Assembly (NCBI RefSeq): GCF_010723305.1
Contig: NZ_BLKW01000003.1
Location: 1 to 35,986 of the forward strand
Reading direction: 5' to 3'
Source: Mycobacterium botniense
GTDB lineage: Bacteria; Actinomycetota; Actinomycetes; Mycobacteriales; Mycobacteriaceae
Length of the DNA stretch: 35,986 nucleotides
Shown here: positions 1 through 6,691 of the stretch, piece by piece
How the letters are laid out: each line of letters opens with the position of its first letter
How positions within the stretch are numbered: position 1 is the stretch's first letter
Notes under the pieces: generated by a model
Databases searched by the model: none
Told to the model about the DNA's origin: nothing
The model's input: the letters and a program-made list of their open reading frames with translations, nothing else
Program-made: the position numbers and the translations under genes

Positions 1-192
1 TTGTCGATGACTGAGCTGGCTTCGATGACTGATGAGGAGCTGCTGCGTCAGTCAATCCAAATCCTCGCCGGCTTTCCCCGCGAGGCTGGGCTGCTGCTAA
101 ACAGCGCCGGCGGGGCGATCGCCGACCGGCCGTCAATGTTGGCGGTGTGGAATGAGGAGCTTTCACCCGAGCAGGCTGAGCTGGACATCTGA
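1..192 (+). CDS. small acidic hypothetical protein, 5' end possibly outside window
   Basis: The frame is open from the first base of the window and ends at a TGA at 190-192. Internal ATGs at 7 and 25 could be the true start, or the gene may begin upstream of the window. The product (63 residues or fewer) is acidic and helical-looking, with an AVWNEELSPEQAELDI end. It has no cysteine pair, signal peptide or membrane segment, and I recognise no family. The next gene starts only a few bases after the stop, as in compact phage operons. Coding status rests on that close spacing and on the sensible amino-acid composition. Confidence 0.5.
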   Translation: MSMTELASMTDEELLRQSIQILAGFPREAGLLLNSAGGAIADRPSMLAVWNEELSPEQAELDI

Positions 193-195
193 CCG

Positions 196-550
196 GTGAG
201 GGCATCAGGGACCACAGTGCTCGCGCGGACCAGCTAGCCCGGCTGGTTTCGGGGATCAACGATGCGACGAAGGCGATCGTCCGGGACAAACTGGGCCTGC
301 GCAGCCTCAGCCGGAACCTGCTTGTCGAAGGTGTTGCACCTGGGTCTGTGCATGGTTTGCGTGCTGACGCTCCGATCGAAGCCTCTGGAACGGAGCCGAT
401 GCGCGATGTTGACGCTTCGAGCCGGATTCGGTGGCATTGCGCACGGTGGCGCGCGTGTTCACGGTCGCTTCCTCCGATGAGCCTTCGGTATCCGGCGATT
501 TGCGGTCGATGCCTGCGCGGGCTCGCGCGCGTTGCAACGCGCGGTGGTGA
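196..550 (+). CDS. hypothetical protein, frame interrupted
   Basis: Coding sense runs in one frame from about 200 to 425 and in another from 425 to the TGA at 548-550. One base inserted in the GG at 424-425 joins the two into a protein of about 118 residues. A GTG at 196 would be in frame if the GGG at 200-202 were also one base short; otherwise the start is unclear. The C-terminal part is basic (PARARARCNARW). The TGA overlaps the GTG start of the next gene by four bases (GTGA), which supports the second frame as the real one. No family recognised. Start and exact protein are uncertain. Confidence 0.4.
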
Positions 551-818
551 CTGTCAGCAAAGCCAATTGGGAGATCGACGGCGAGATCAGGCAGCGCACC
601 TACAGCGCGGATCCGGTGCGTTTGTCTCGGCGAGGCGCGGTGGAGCTGCTGCACCAGCTTGCAGCACACAACTACACGACCGAAACGAACCCCCGCCCCA
701 ATGGAATGGTCCGGGACTAAACACGTGGGATGTGCCCGGCACGTACGGCGGGTGGACTACCAACCAGCTGATCTGCGACCCGATCACCTACCGGTGCCGC
801 CAATACGTGACACCGTAA
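547..818 (+). CDS. small hypothetical protein with Cys-containing C-terminal tail
   Basis: The GTG at 547-549 overlaps the preceding TGA. The first frame reads VVTVSKANWEIDGEI and stops at 718-720. One extra A in the AAA at 683-685 would instead lead into the frame reading PPPQWNGPG, WDVPGTYGGW and CDPITYRCRQYVTP, ending at 816-818. The joined protein would be about 91 residues. The tail is rich in Trp, Tyr, Gly and Pro and carries two cysteines, so it looks like folded protein rather than a shadow frame. I do not recognise the family. Without the correction, only the 58-residue N-terminal form is made. Confidence 0.45.
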
Positions 819-917
819 CCAAAAGCTAGGTGCTGGATTATGGGACGGATATGAACCCCTTCGTTATTCCGATGAAAACCGGCTTCTAGCTGCGAAAACG
901 GCAAGGAATGAGCTGAC

Positions 918-1695
918 ATGGAGGACACGAACCGACATCACGCGACCTGCGGAAACACGAGACAGCATTGACGGTGTCAATGGGGCCGGAAACGCCCCCA
1001 CGGTCGCCGCGCAGGAATGCCTGCGGACTGAGCTGATCGAGACGGCGGTCGTCGATCGGCCGCCGCTGGCCTACAGCGACGCCGACGTGACTGCGACTGA
1101 TTTCACCGAGCAATCCGGCGATGACCCGTGGGACGACGACGCGTGGGAGGACGAGTACCGCGCCTACGCATGGGGCACCGTCAAGATTTTCGTGGGCCTG
1201 ATGGCGGTCGTCGTTGTCGCAGCGGGATGGATCGTCGCGATCGCGTTGATGTCAAAAGGTCACTCTCCAGCGACTGATGCGGCGACGCCCGAGTCAACAC
1301 CAGCGACGGAGGCGCAAACACCGCCTGCGCCGCCGACGACAGTAACCTCACCGCCGACGACAGTAACCTCACCGCCGACGACAGTGACGGCGCCGCCGAC
1401 GACAGTGACGGTCACGCAAACATCCACACCCGTCGCAGCGCCACTGGTGCCTACTGCGCAAGCGCCGCCCAGCCGTACTCCGATCAGATATTCCTCAGCG
1501 AAGCGCGTGCGGGCGGCCTGGTCATCCTGGACGACTCGGTGGCGGCCGCTGATGCCCGGCAAGGCTGCGAATATCTCGCGGCGGGCCACCGCGCGGAAAC
1601 GCAGGAGCTCGCCATGCGCAATAATCCGTCGCTGACGTGGCGGGACGCGGAAGTCTACGTGCGCCGCCATCGACGCCTACTGCCCTCAATACTGA
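918..1695 (+). CDS. membrane-anchored DUF732 protein with Pro/Thr linker
   Basis: In order: an acidic N-terminal region (DPWDDDAWEDEY), one membrane segment at about 1175-1245 (IFVGLMAVVVVAAGWIVAIAL), a Pro/Thr-rich linker with four PPTTVT repeats, and a C-terminal DUF732-like domain (DQIFLSEARAGG, ARQGCEYLAAG, then IDAYCPQY). The two domain cysteines fit the usual disulfide of this mycobacterial secreted or surface domain family, whose function is not established. The frame breaks at the CCC at 1468-1470 (one C missing) and near 1666 (one extra C); both repairs restore standard DUF732 sequence. ATG 918 lies behind AAGGAA but needs a further one-base change near 968; the frame upstream of 1087 is open yet has no good start. 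Likely topology: short cytoplasmic N-terminus, domain outside the membrane. The stretch 819-917 holds nothing I can support. Confidence 0.6.
1330..1413 (+). repeat. four 21-bp tandem repeats encoding PPTTVTS linker
   Basis: Four head-to-tail units begin at 1330, 1351, 1372 and 1393. The first two are identical; the last two differ at a few bases. Each encodes a PPTTVT(S/A/V) heptad, giving the extended linker between the membrane segment and the DUF732 domain. Slippage at such repeats readily changes linker length. Confidence 0.9.
1482..1507 (+). repeat. 26-bp direct repeat, copy 1 (inside DUF732 gene)
   Basis: Twenty-six bases identical to 3034-3059. Here the repeat encodes DQIFLSEAR at the start of the DUF732 domain. 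Similarity stops abruptly on both sides. Confidence 0.9.
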
Positions 1696-1732
1696 TCACG
1701 GCGCGTGCCGCATGTACGGGGAGGATGGCTGA

Positions 1733-1894
1733 GTGGGCCGGTGGGATTTTACGCGAGAAGAGATCTGGGCGATGATGGCGGTCGAGCAGGCGGAGAAGTA
1801 TGCCGCGCTAGCGGCAACGTTCGGCGCGGATGCCGTTGACGCGATGCTCATGTTTCCGTGGTCTCCCGAAGTTCCAGGGGAACGACTTTGCTAA
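1733..1894 (+). CDS. small helical hypothetical protein (53 aa)
   Basis: The GTG at 1733 follows GGAGGA at 1720-1725 by seven bases, a good ribosome-binding site. The product begins VGRWDFTREEIWAMMAVEQ and continues with an Ala-rich helix and FPWSPEVPGERLC before the TAA at 1892-1894. The next gene starts 13 bases later on the same strand. No family recognised. The strong Shine-Dalgarno sequence and the composition make it more likely real than not. Confidence 0.55.
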   Translation: MGRWDFTREEIWAMMAVEQAEKYAALAATFGADAVDAMLMFPWSPEVPGERLC

Positions 1895-1907
1895 CAAAGG
1901 TGTTTTG

Positions 1908-2356
1908 ATGCCCAACCTTACTAACCGGACCCTTGAGGACAAGGTTAAACGTCCGTTCCGGGAGCGGTGCCGGCAACAGAATGCCGCGTTCGACGACTAC
2001 CGCGCCAGCCACCGGCCCGTCGTCGACGCAGTGCGGCGGCTCGTGCACGACGGGCAGCTCGCCGCGCCGACCGTGGCCGGCGGCCGCCTGGCCGTTGCCA
2101 GCGCGCCCAGCGCGACCTGGGGAAGCCCCGGCGGCGCGCCGCACCCGAACAGATCGAGGCGATGACCGCAAAAGCGGTCGACGAGCTGGTCGACGTGCTC
2201 AACGCGGCGCGCGACCCGCTGTATACGTGTACAGGCGCGACGAGGACATGCATGCATGCTGCCCGGCCAGATACGGCACATTTGCCGGCGCGGTGGTGGC
2301 GCCACGTGGTCGCCCGTGCCTGCCAGGAAGTGCCCGGCGTGGTCATCACGTCGTGA
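1908..2356 (+). CDS. hypothetical protein, one-base frame break
   Basis: ATG 1908 (MPNLTNRTLEDKVKRPF) follows AAAGG. The first frame is basic and helical to about residue 66. At the CCC at 2106-2108 one missing C moves the coding sense into the frame reading QRDLGKP, IEAMTAKAVDELVDVLNAARD and YTCTGATRTC, ending at the TGA at 2354-2356. The joined product would be about 149 residues, with an N-terminal helical half and a C-terminal half bearing several Cys and His. A small nucleic-acid-binding protein is possible but not shown. No family recognised. Confidence 0.45.
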
Positions 2357-2406
2357 GCTATGCAAACCGGGCCGTATCCTGATCCGAACGCATAGAAGGA
2401 GGGCCC

Positions 2407-2475
2407 ATGAAGCTTGCGGCGCGCGCGAAAATGATGGTCACACCAGCCTGGCAGGCGTACTATGATGCGATCTAA
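2407..2475 (+). CDS. 22-residue ORF with a very strong ribosome-binding site
   Basis: AGAAGGAGGGCCC lies directly before ATG 2407, one of the best Shine-Dalgarno sequences in the window. The ORF encodes MKLAARAKMMVTPAWQAYYD plus AI and stops at TAA 2473-2475. The peptide has a basic start and an aromatic end. It lies 51 bases after the previous gene and about 120 bases before the next one, upstream of an inverted repeat. It could be a genuine small phage protein or a leader peptide acting on the gene at 2598. There is no rare-codon run or hairpin to decide between these. Confidence 0.4.
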   Translation: MKLAARAKMMVTPAWQAYYDAI

Positions 2476-2558
2476 AACCGCACAGCCGCCTCGTTCATGC
2501 GCTCAACCAGATTTACGGCACCCTAGCTAGTAGCCCGCTGTGCCCGTTATCGCCTTTG

Positions 2559-2576
2559 TGTACAGCTGTCTGTACA
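2559..2576. promoter_or_regulatory. perfect inverted repeat, putative operator
   Basis: TGTACAG, four bases, then CTGTACA: a perfect dyad 22 bases before the start codon of the gene at 2598 and just upstream of its GGAGGAGG. Its symmetry and position fit a dimeric repressor site. It does not match the mycobacterial LexA box. No clear -35/-10 pair is visible around it. Confidence 0.4.
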
Positions 2577-2597
2577 GTGGAGGAGGCACCAAAAGTC

Positions 2598-2897
2598 ATG
2601 GACCCCAGCGCGATCGAAGCGGGCGACGTTATTGAGGCGACCTTCAACCCGCAGCGGACCGACGATCTCACGCCAGCAGCGGCGGCGATCGTCGGGCAGC
2701 GATTCCAGTGGACGTGCGTGCGACGCGTCGAGGACAACGGCCCCGACTATGACGGCCAGTGGCGTCTCGAGCTCGGCAAAGACGACTGCGAGCGAACCGG
2801 CCTGTGGTGGGTGGCGTTATGCGACCTGAGTGACATCGTCTATGTCGGCCGCGATCAACGGGCAGCCGACGAGTACAGAATCCTCAACGGCCTCTGA
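2598..2897 (+). CDS. hypothetical acidic phage protein (99 aa)
   Basis: ATG 2598 is chosen because GGAGGAGG at 2578-2585 precedes it; a GTG further upstream would place the inverted repeat inside the gene. The product is acidic, with MDPSAIEAGDVIEATF at the start, a Trp-rich middle (RFQWTCVRR, GLWWVALCDLSDI) and a DEYRILNGL end. The alternating hydrophobic pattern suggests a small beta-rich fold, but I recognise no family. It is the last plus-strand gene and converges on the late-operon terminator. The preceding dyad suggests it may be repressible. Confidence 0.65.
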   Translation: MDPSAIEAGDVIEATFNPQRTDDLTPAAAAIVGQRFQWTCVRRVEDNGPDYDGQWRLELGKDDCERTGLWWVALCDLSDIVYVGRDQRAADEYRILNGL

Positions 2898-2949
2898 TGC
2901 CGCGCCGACGTAGCCCCGGCGCGCCCTGCAGGAGGCCTTGCGGCGGTGT

Positions 2950-3013
2950 AAAAAGAGTTCGGACGTAGGTTCCGTCGAAGACGAGCAAGTCTGAAGGAAG
3001 GAGCCTACGTCCG
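2950..3013 (-). terminator. Rho-independent terminator of the late operon
   Basis: Arms 2960-2973 and 3000-3013 pair over 14 positions, 13 Watson-Crick and one G-U. Within the loop, AGAC and GTCT form a small second stem. On the minus strand the hairpin is followed by AACTCTTTTT, a U tract. It lies 68 bases after the PPE stop and faces the convergent plus-strand genes. The plus-strand flank has no U tract, so it is read as a minus-strand terminator. Confidence 0.7.
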
Positions 3014-3033
3014 TGTCGAAGAGGATATCGCCT

Positions 3034-3059
3034 GATCAGATATTCCTCAGCGAAGCGCG
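3034..3059 (+). repeat. 26-bp direct repeat, copy 2 (between terminator and PPE stop)
   Basis: Exact copy of 1482-1507, here with no DUF732 gene around it. It sits 21 bases from the PPE stop codon. It may be a scar of a duplicated DUF732 segment, a recombination site or an assembly join. Confidence 0.9.
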
Positions 3060-3080
3060 AGGTAGTCGCCGCCGCGTGGC

Positions 3081-4210
3081 CTATCCAGCTGAGGGGTGTC
3101 GCGTCGGCACCACTTTCGACACATGCCCGTATTCGGGGTCTTCGCGGATCTTGCGTTGTGCGCTGCGGCCGGCGGTGGTGACCGGGACTGCGGGCGGCAC
3201 AGGGATTCCGGTCTGGTAGCGCTGTGTGGTCGGAGTCGCCACCGAGACGGTTGGCGCCCGGCCTTCAAGGTTCCAGGGCTGTGTGGTCCAGGTGGGCGCC
3301 GAGAAGCGGCCAAGCCGCCCCGCGCCGCCCATGTTGGCGGTCACGTGGGTCGACACGTACGGTGTCGCGCCGCTGACGCTGAACGTCTGCGGTGCGCCGC
3401 CGCCGTGACCGTCGCCGCTGGACGCGGCTGCCGTAGCGATGAGTTGGCTTTCGGCGGCCACCTCGGTGTAGCCGATGAAATCGACGAACAGCTGCGCGAG
3501 GTTGACCGGGTAGCCGCCGCCCAGCGACTGCTCGATGTACTGGCCGAGGATGGTGCCGCCGTCGAGGCCCAGGACAGGCACACCGTTAGGGTTGAGTCCG
3601 AGGCTGTTGAGCAGTTGTTCGAGGATGGATTCAATGGACTCAACGCCGCCGGTGGTGGCCGCGGGTTGGATCGCCGGCGCCCCCGGGTTGGTGGTTTGCG
3701 GCGCCGGCGCGAACGGCGTAATCGGCGCCGTCGCAGCCAATGACTGCGCCTGGTACCGCGCCATCGCGGCCACGTCTTGTGCCCACATCTCGACGTACTG
3801 CGCCTCGGTCTCCATGATGGCCGGTGTGTTCTGGCCGAGCAGGTTCGTCGCCACCAGCGCGGCCAGCTGCGCCCTGTTAGCGGCGATAACGGGCGGCGGT
3901 ACGGTCGCGGCGAGCGCGGCCTGGTAGGCTTGCGCCGCGGCGTTGGCTTGCGCGCCGATGCGGCTGCATTGCGCCGCGGACGCTTCCAGCCACGCGATGT
4001 ACGTGGCGGCTGCTCGCGCCATCGCGGCAGACGACGGCCCGTGCCACGCGTCGGCGAGCCCTGAGATGACCGATCGGTACGCTACGGCAGCGGCGTCCAG
4101 ATCGCCGGCCAGCCGCTGCCAGGCCAGCGCCGCGGTCTGGAGCGGCGCCGCTCCGCACCGGTGTACATGCGGGCCGAGTTGATCTCCGGTGGAAGCGCCG
4201 GGTAATCCAT
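3081..4210 (-). CDS. PPE-family protein (variant PPE-SVP type), one-base frame break
   Basis: PPE proteins pair with PE proteins and are exported by mycobacterial type VII (ESX) systems, guided by EspG chaperones. Starting at ATG 4210 the product reads MDYPALPPEINSARMYTG, the signature PPE N-terminus. One base is missing in the GG at 4153-4154; restoring it continues as GAAPLQTAALAW. The corrected protein has about 376 residues. Trp56-His-Gly is the WxG turn, followed by GPSSAAMARAAATYIAW and then TVPPPVIAANRAQLAALVATN, all standard for the PPE domain. The C-terminal part has GRLGRFSAPTW in place of GxxSVPxxW and a short Pro-rich end, so it resembles the SVP subgroup without its exact motif. 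It is the last gene of the lysis operon and starts directly after the stop of the preceding small gene. No PE partner is visible. Family assignment is firm; the role in a phage is unknown. Confidence 0.9.
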
Positions 4211-4440
4211 CTAATCCCTGCCCCGGTGAGATGTATTGGGTCCACAGCTGGATGCAGCCAGCCGGCCAGATGCCCCACCACTGTGCCGATCACCCCATAG
4301 GTGAGCAGCGGATGGGTTTGGGTGTAACGGCGGCTAGCGTCAGACAGCGTTTCGCCGCGCGGGCACAGTGCGTCCCACGCGCCGACGCCGGCCACCAGTG
4401 CGACGCCGAGCGCGATCCACGCCTTGTCGGATGGCCTCAC
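4211..4440 (-). CDS. small membrane protein, DUF7427-like
   Basis: The GTG at 4440 overlaps the preceding TGA by four bases. The product begins with a hydrophobic segment (IALGVALVAGVGAWDAL), then PRGETLSDASRRY, then a second hydrophobic stretch (LLTYGVIGTVVGHLAGWL) and AVDPIHLTG. As written, the frame runs on through the PPE gene. If the CCCC at 4221-4224 is one base short, the protein ends at a TAG (4211-4213) directly before the PPE ATG and has 76 residues. Small proteins of this pattern (GETLS, then P-x-D-x-x-H) are common beside lysis genes in actinobacterial phages; I recall them as DUF7427. Function unknown. Confidence 0.55.
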
Positions 4441-4586
4441 CGGGATCCCTGGCTATAACGATCGAGCAGCCGGTCCAGCATGGACTGCCACGTGAGCTCG
4501 CGCTCGATCTCGCCCTGATCCCGCGCGGCGCGTAGTTGCGCCAGCGCGGTGGTGATCTGCTCAGTCAGCGGCGACCGCGCCTGCAT
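4437..4586 (-). CDS. small helical hypothetical protein (49 aa)
   Basis: ATG 4586 lies nine bases after the DUF2746 stop, and the TGA overlaps the next GTG. The product (MQARSPLTEQITTALAQL, then ERELTWQSMLDRLLDRY) is predicted to be mostly amphipathic helix. It has no membrane segment or cysteine. Tight spacing on both sides and a sensible composition support it as a gene. It could be an accessory of the neighbouring membrane proteins, but nothing in the sequence shows this. Confidence 0.55.
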   Translation of the reverse strand: MQARSPLTEQITTALAQLRAARDQGEIERELTWQSMLDRLLDRYSQGSR

Positions 4587-4595
4587 GAGGTCACG

Positions 4596-4931
4596 TCACA
4601 TCTGTTCGGGGTGGCGGCGTTTCGCCGTTTCGATGCGCCGCTCGAGGTCGAGCCGTGCTTCGCGCTCGTCACGCAGCTCGCCGCGGACACCGCCGATGTC
4701 CTGGCGGATGCCGCGCATATCGCGGCGCACGTCATCGAAACCGGCGCGGACCTCGGCCCGGAACTCGTCCAGATCTTCCCGCAGGTTCGAGTCGTGACCG
4801 TTGACGAGCTGGTCGCGGATGCCGCCGACTGCGCGTGCATGGTTGCGACTGTCGATCCATGCTTTTCCCCAGCCGCCGACCGTGATGACGACGAGCCCGG
4901 CCAGCCCGATCAGGGTGGTCGGCTCGCCCAT
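4596..4931 (-). CDS. DUF2746 membrane/coiled-coil protein, lysis-associated
   Basis: ATG 4931 (MGEPTTLIG) overlaps the end of the holin-like gene. The 111-residue product has one N-terminal membrane segment (LIGLAGLVVITVGGWGKAW) and then a long charged coiled coil with heptad-like repeats (DDVRRDMRGIRQDIGGV, RDEREARLDLERRI). This is the DUF2746 architecture, known from mycobacteriophage lysis cassettes. Position after LysB and holin suggests a role as a second holin, holin regulator or spanin-like element; the family's biochemical role is not settled. Confidence 0.75.
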   Translation of the reverse strand: MGEPTTLIGLAGLVVITVGGWGKAWIDSRNHARAVGGIRDQLVNGHDSNLREDLDEFRAEVRAGFDDVRRDMRGIRQDIGGVRGELRDEREARLDLERRIETAKRRHPEQM

Positions 4932-5158
4932 CAGGAGGCGAACTGGTCGAGGTCGTCGATCAGCGGCTCTGCGGTCTTGATGAAGCCCGCCACAGCGGCA
5001 ATCACCGCCAAGCCGCTGCTGATCGCGCCGGCCCACGTCTCGGGAAGGATGCCGGCGAACTCATGCAGCGCGTAGGTACCGACAGAGCCAGTGGCGGCCA
5101 GGACCGCGACCGCGGCCTGCGCTGCCTTGGACGGCTTAAACGGGAGTTTGATACTCAT
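4931..5158 (-). CDS. putative holin
   Basis: The start is ATG 5158 (MSIKLPFKPSKAAQ), not the upstream methionines, which overlap the end of LysB. It has 75 residues: a basic N-terminus, a first hydrophobic stretch (AAVAVLAATGSVGTYAL), a second (AGAISSGLAVIAAVAGFI) and an acidic tail (LIDDLDQFAS). Two membrane segments, the basic start and the position between LysB and DUF2746 are typical of mycobacteriophage holins, which form membrane lesions that release the endolysin. Assignment rests on topology and context. Confidence 0.7.
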   Translation of the reverse strand: MSIKLPFKPSKAAQAAVAVLAATGSVGTYALHEFAGILPETWAGAISSGLAVIAAVAGFIKTAEPLIDDLDQFAS

Positions 5159-5177
5159 CTTCGATGACCTTTCGGGT

Positions 5178-6180
5178 TTAGGCCGCCGCGCGGGCGGCTG
5201 TGAGTGTTGCGATGTTGTGCAGGAAACCCACGGCGTTGGCGACAAGGTTTGAGTAGCCGCCGATCTCGCCGACGTAGCTGATGTGCGGTGCGGTTGGGCC
5301 GCCGGGCGCAGCCAGGAAGTCGATGCCCTGCAGCGCGGCCTCGACGGCGGCCTGGGTGCCGGTGGCGTTGGCCTGCGGCCCGCTGATCAACCCGATCAGC
5401 AGTCCCTCGAGCGCGCCCAGTCCGGCGGCCGCCAGCCCGGCGATGCCGCCGGTGAACGCCGGGATCAGACCGAGATCTTTGACGGCCATGACCAGTGCGT
5501 TGACAATGTCGGTGGTCAGTGCGCCGAGGTCGTTGAACTGCAGGCCGGTGGCCACGGTGTAGACGTCGGTCATGTCCTGCCCGACTTGGCCGTTGGGGAC
5601 GCTCGCGTACATGTCGAGGCCGGCGTCGCCATTGGCCGGGCTATGCACGTAGTCGGCCCACGACCTGCCCGTCGCGCATCGGCAGCTCGGTCATGTTCAG
5701 CGACGAGATGCCGTGCCCCCCTGGGTCGGCGATACCTGGGGCGTAGAAACCGGCTCCGCGGCACGGGTTTCCGAACGTGTAGCCGCCCACGAAATTCGGG
5801 GCGTACTGCGCGAGAGGGCCGTCCATGATGTCGATCGCGACGCGTGACACCACCTCGGCGCCTTGGCTGTAGCCTCCGAGGACGAACGTCTGCAACGGGT
5901 TGGCGGCGAGCCATTCCGCGATCCAGTTGTAGCCGTCAGCGACCGACTGCTGGTAGCTCGGCGACGAGGCCGAACCGCCCACCGGGCCGAACGACGCCGG
6001 GTAGGGCACCGCAACCTCGTAGCACAACCCGTCATCGACGTAGGTGTTTAGCCCGGCGACCACCATCGACGGGTACTGGGTGCCCGGCGCCGACTCCCAC
6101 GTGCCGCCCACGGTGAGCACAGCGTGCCGGACCTTCACAACACCGGAGATGCCGGCCTGCAGGTCCGCCCACCCGGTCAT
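5178..6180 (-). CDS. lysB: LysB, mycolyl-arabinogalactan esterase; one-base frame break
   Basis: LysB cuts the ester bond joining mycolic acids to arabinogalactan and releases the outer membrane in the last step of mycobacterial lysis. ATG 6180 (MTGWADLQAG) overlaps the preceding stop. The alpha/beta-hydrolase nucleophile elbow is GGYSQGAEVV with Ser at about residue 105, preceded by a cutinase-like beta/alpha region (VLTVGGTWES) and followed by FVGGYTFGNPCR. One extra G in the run at 5668-5670 breaks the frame; removing it joins MRDGRSWADYVHSPANGD and gives about 333 residues. The C-terminal part carries the rest of the hydrolase core and an Ala/Gly-rich helical region. Length fits mycobacteriophage LysB. 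As written, two fragments would be made (6180 to 5641 and 5648 to 5178). Confidence 0.88.
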
Positions 6181-6515
6181 TTCGCGCTCGTCGGAAGACC
6201 GTTGGCTTTGCGCCACTGGATCGCGAATTCCATCAACTCGATCAGCACGTCCCCGGAGTCGCGTTCGATGCCGTCGGAGAAGACGTGCGTCCACGCGATC
6301 TGCTCGGCGACGGTGACCTGCTGCTCGAACGCGTCATAGGTGCCCTGATAGCTCTGACCGTTGTGGGTAGAGTTCCAGGGGCCGCGCGCCGGGTCGTTGA
6401 CGATATCGCCGATGTTGCGAGGATGCCGCGCCAGCACGTTGCGCCACGGCATCGGTGTCCCATCGACTTTCACCCCAGAGACGTCGGCCTGCAAGCTGTT
6501 GGCGTCACTCATCAT
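6177..6515 (-). CDS. conserved-looking hypothetical between LysA and LysB (112 aa)
   Basis: ATG 6515 overlaps the endolysin stop, and its own TGA overlaps the LysB start. The product contains WRNVLARHPRNIGDIVND and WNSTHNGQSYQGTYDAFE, then a helical C-terminal part (DVLIELMEFAIQWRKANG). There is no signal peptide, membrane segment or catalytic motif that I recognise. Tight coupling to both lysis enzymes suggests that it is made with them. A structural or accessory lysis role is only inference. Confidence 0.7.
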   Translation of the reverse strand: MMSDANSLQADVSGVKVDGTPMPWRNVLARHPRNIGDIVNDPARGPWNSTHNGQSYQGTYDAFEQQVTVAEQIAWTHVFSDGIERDSGDVLIELMEFAIQWRKANGLPTSAK

Positions 6516-6691
6516 TGCTTCCCTTCGATAGAGTTCTTGACCGACGCGAGCGCGTCGACCGGCGTGAGGTTTTGGCCTTGCGCGTTCTGGCCGAGCTGCG
6601 GCCAGCCCTGCCCGCCTGGTCCGCGCAGCTGGTCCCAGACCTCTCGTACCTTTTGCAGCAGCTCTTGCTGCTCAGCGTCGGTCAACGCCAT
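6512..6691 (-). CDS. internal in-frame start: separate endolysin C-terminal domain
   Basis: At the junction between the GH25 domain and the tail, AGGAGGA (plus-strand 6698-6704) lies six bases before ATG 6691. This Shine-Dalgarno sequence is better than that of most genes here. Translation from it would give a 59-residue polypeptide identical to the endolysin tail. Internal starts that yield extra cell-wall-binding subunits are known for several phage endolysins (for example enterococcal Lys170 and clostridial CD27L and CTP1L), where the small product assembles with the full enzyme. Here it is inferred from sequence only. Confidence 0.5.
   Translation of the reverse strand: MALTDAEQQELLQKVREVWDQLRGPGGQGWPQLGQNAQGQNLTPVDALASVKNSIEGKQ

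Noticed and set aside
1330..1413. CRISPR array
   Set aside because: Repeats are head-to-tail without spacers and encode an in-frame Pro/Thr linker.
2898..2950. plus-strand terminator with GCGCCG/CGGCGC arms after the gene ending at 2897
   Set aside because: Short imperfect stem and no U tract, so not supported.
1482..3059. attL/attR cores of an integrated element
   Set aside because: The copies are 1.55 kb apart, not at the borders of the phage, and neither overlaps a tRNA or integrase gene.
3096..3743. 215-codon plus-strand open frame opposite the PPE gene
   Set aside because: Shadow of the PPE coding strand; Arg/Gly-rich, no recognisable motif.
5641..5680. programmed frameshift in LysB
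   Set aside because: No slippery heptamer; one extra G explains it and many similar errors occur nearby.
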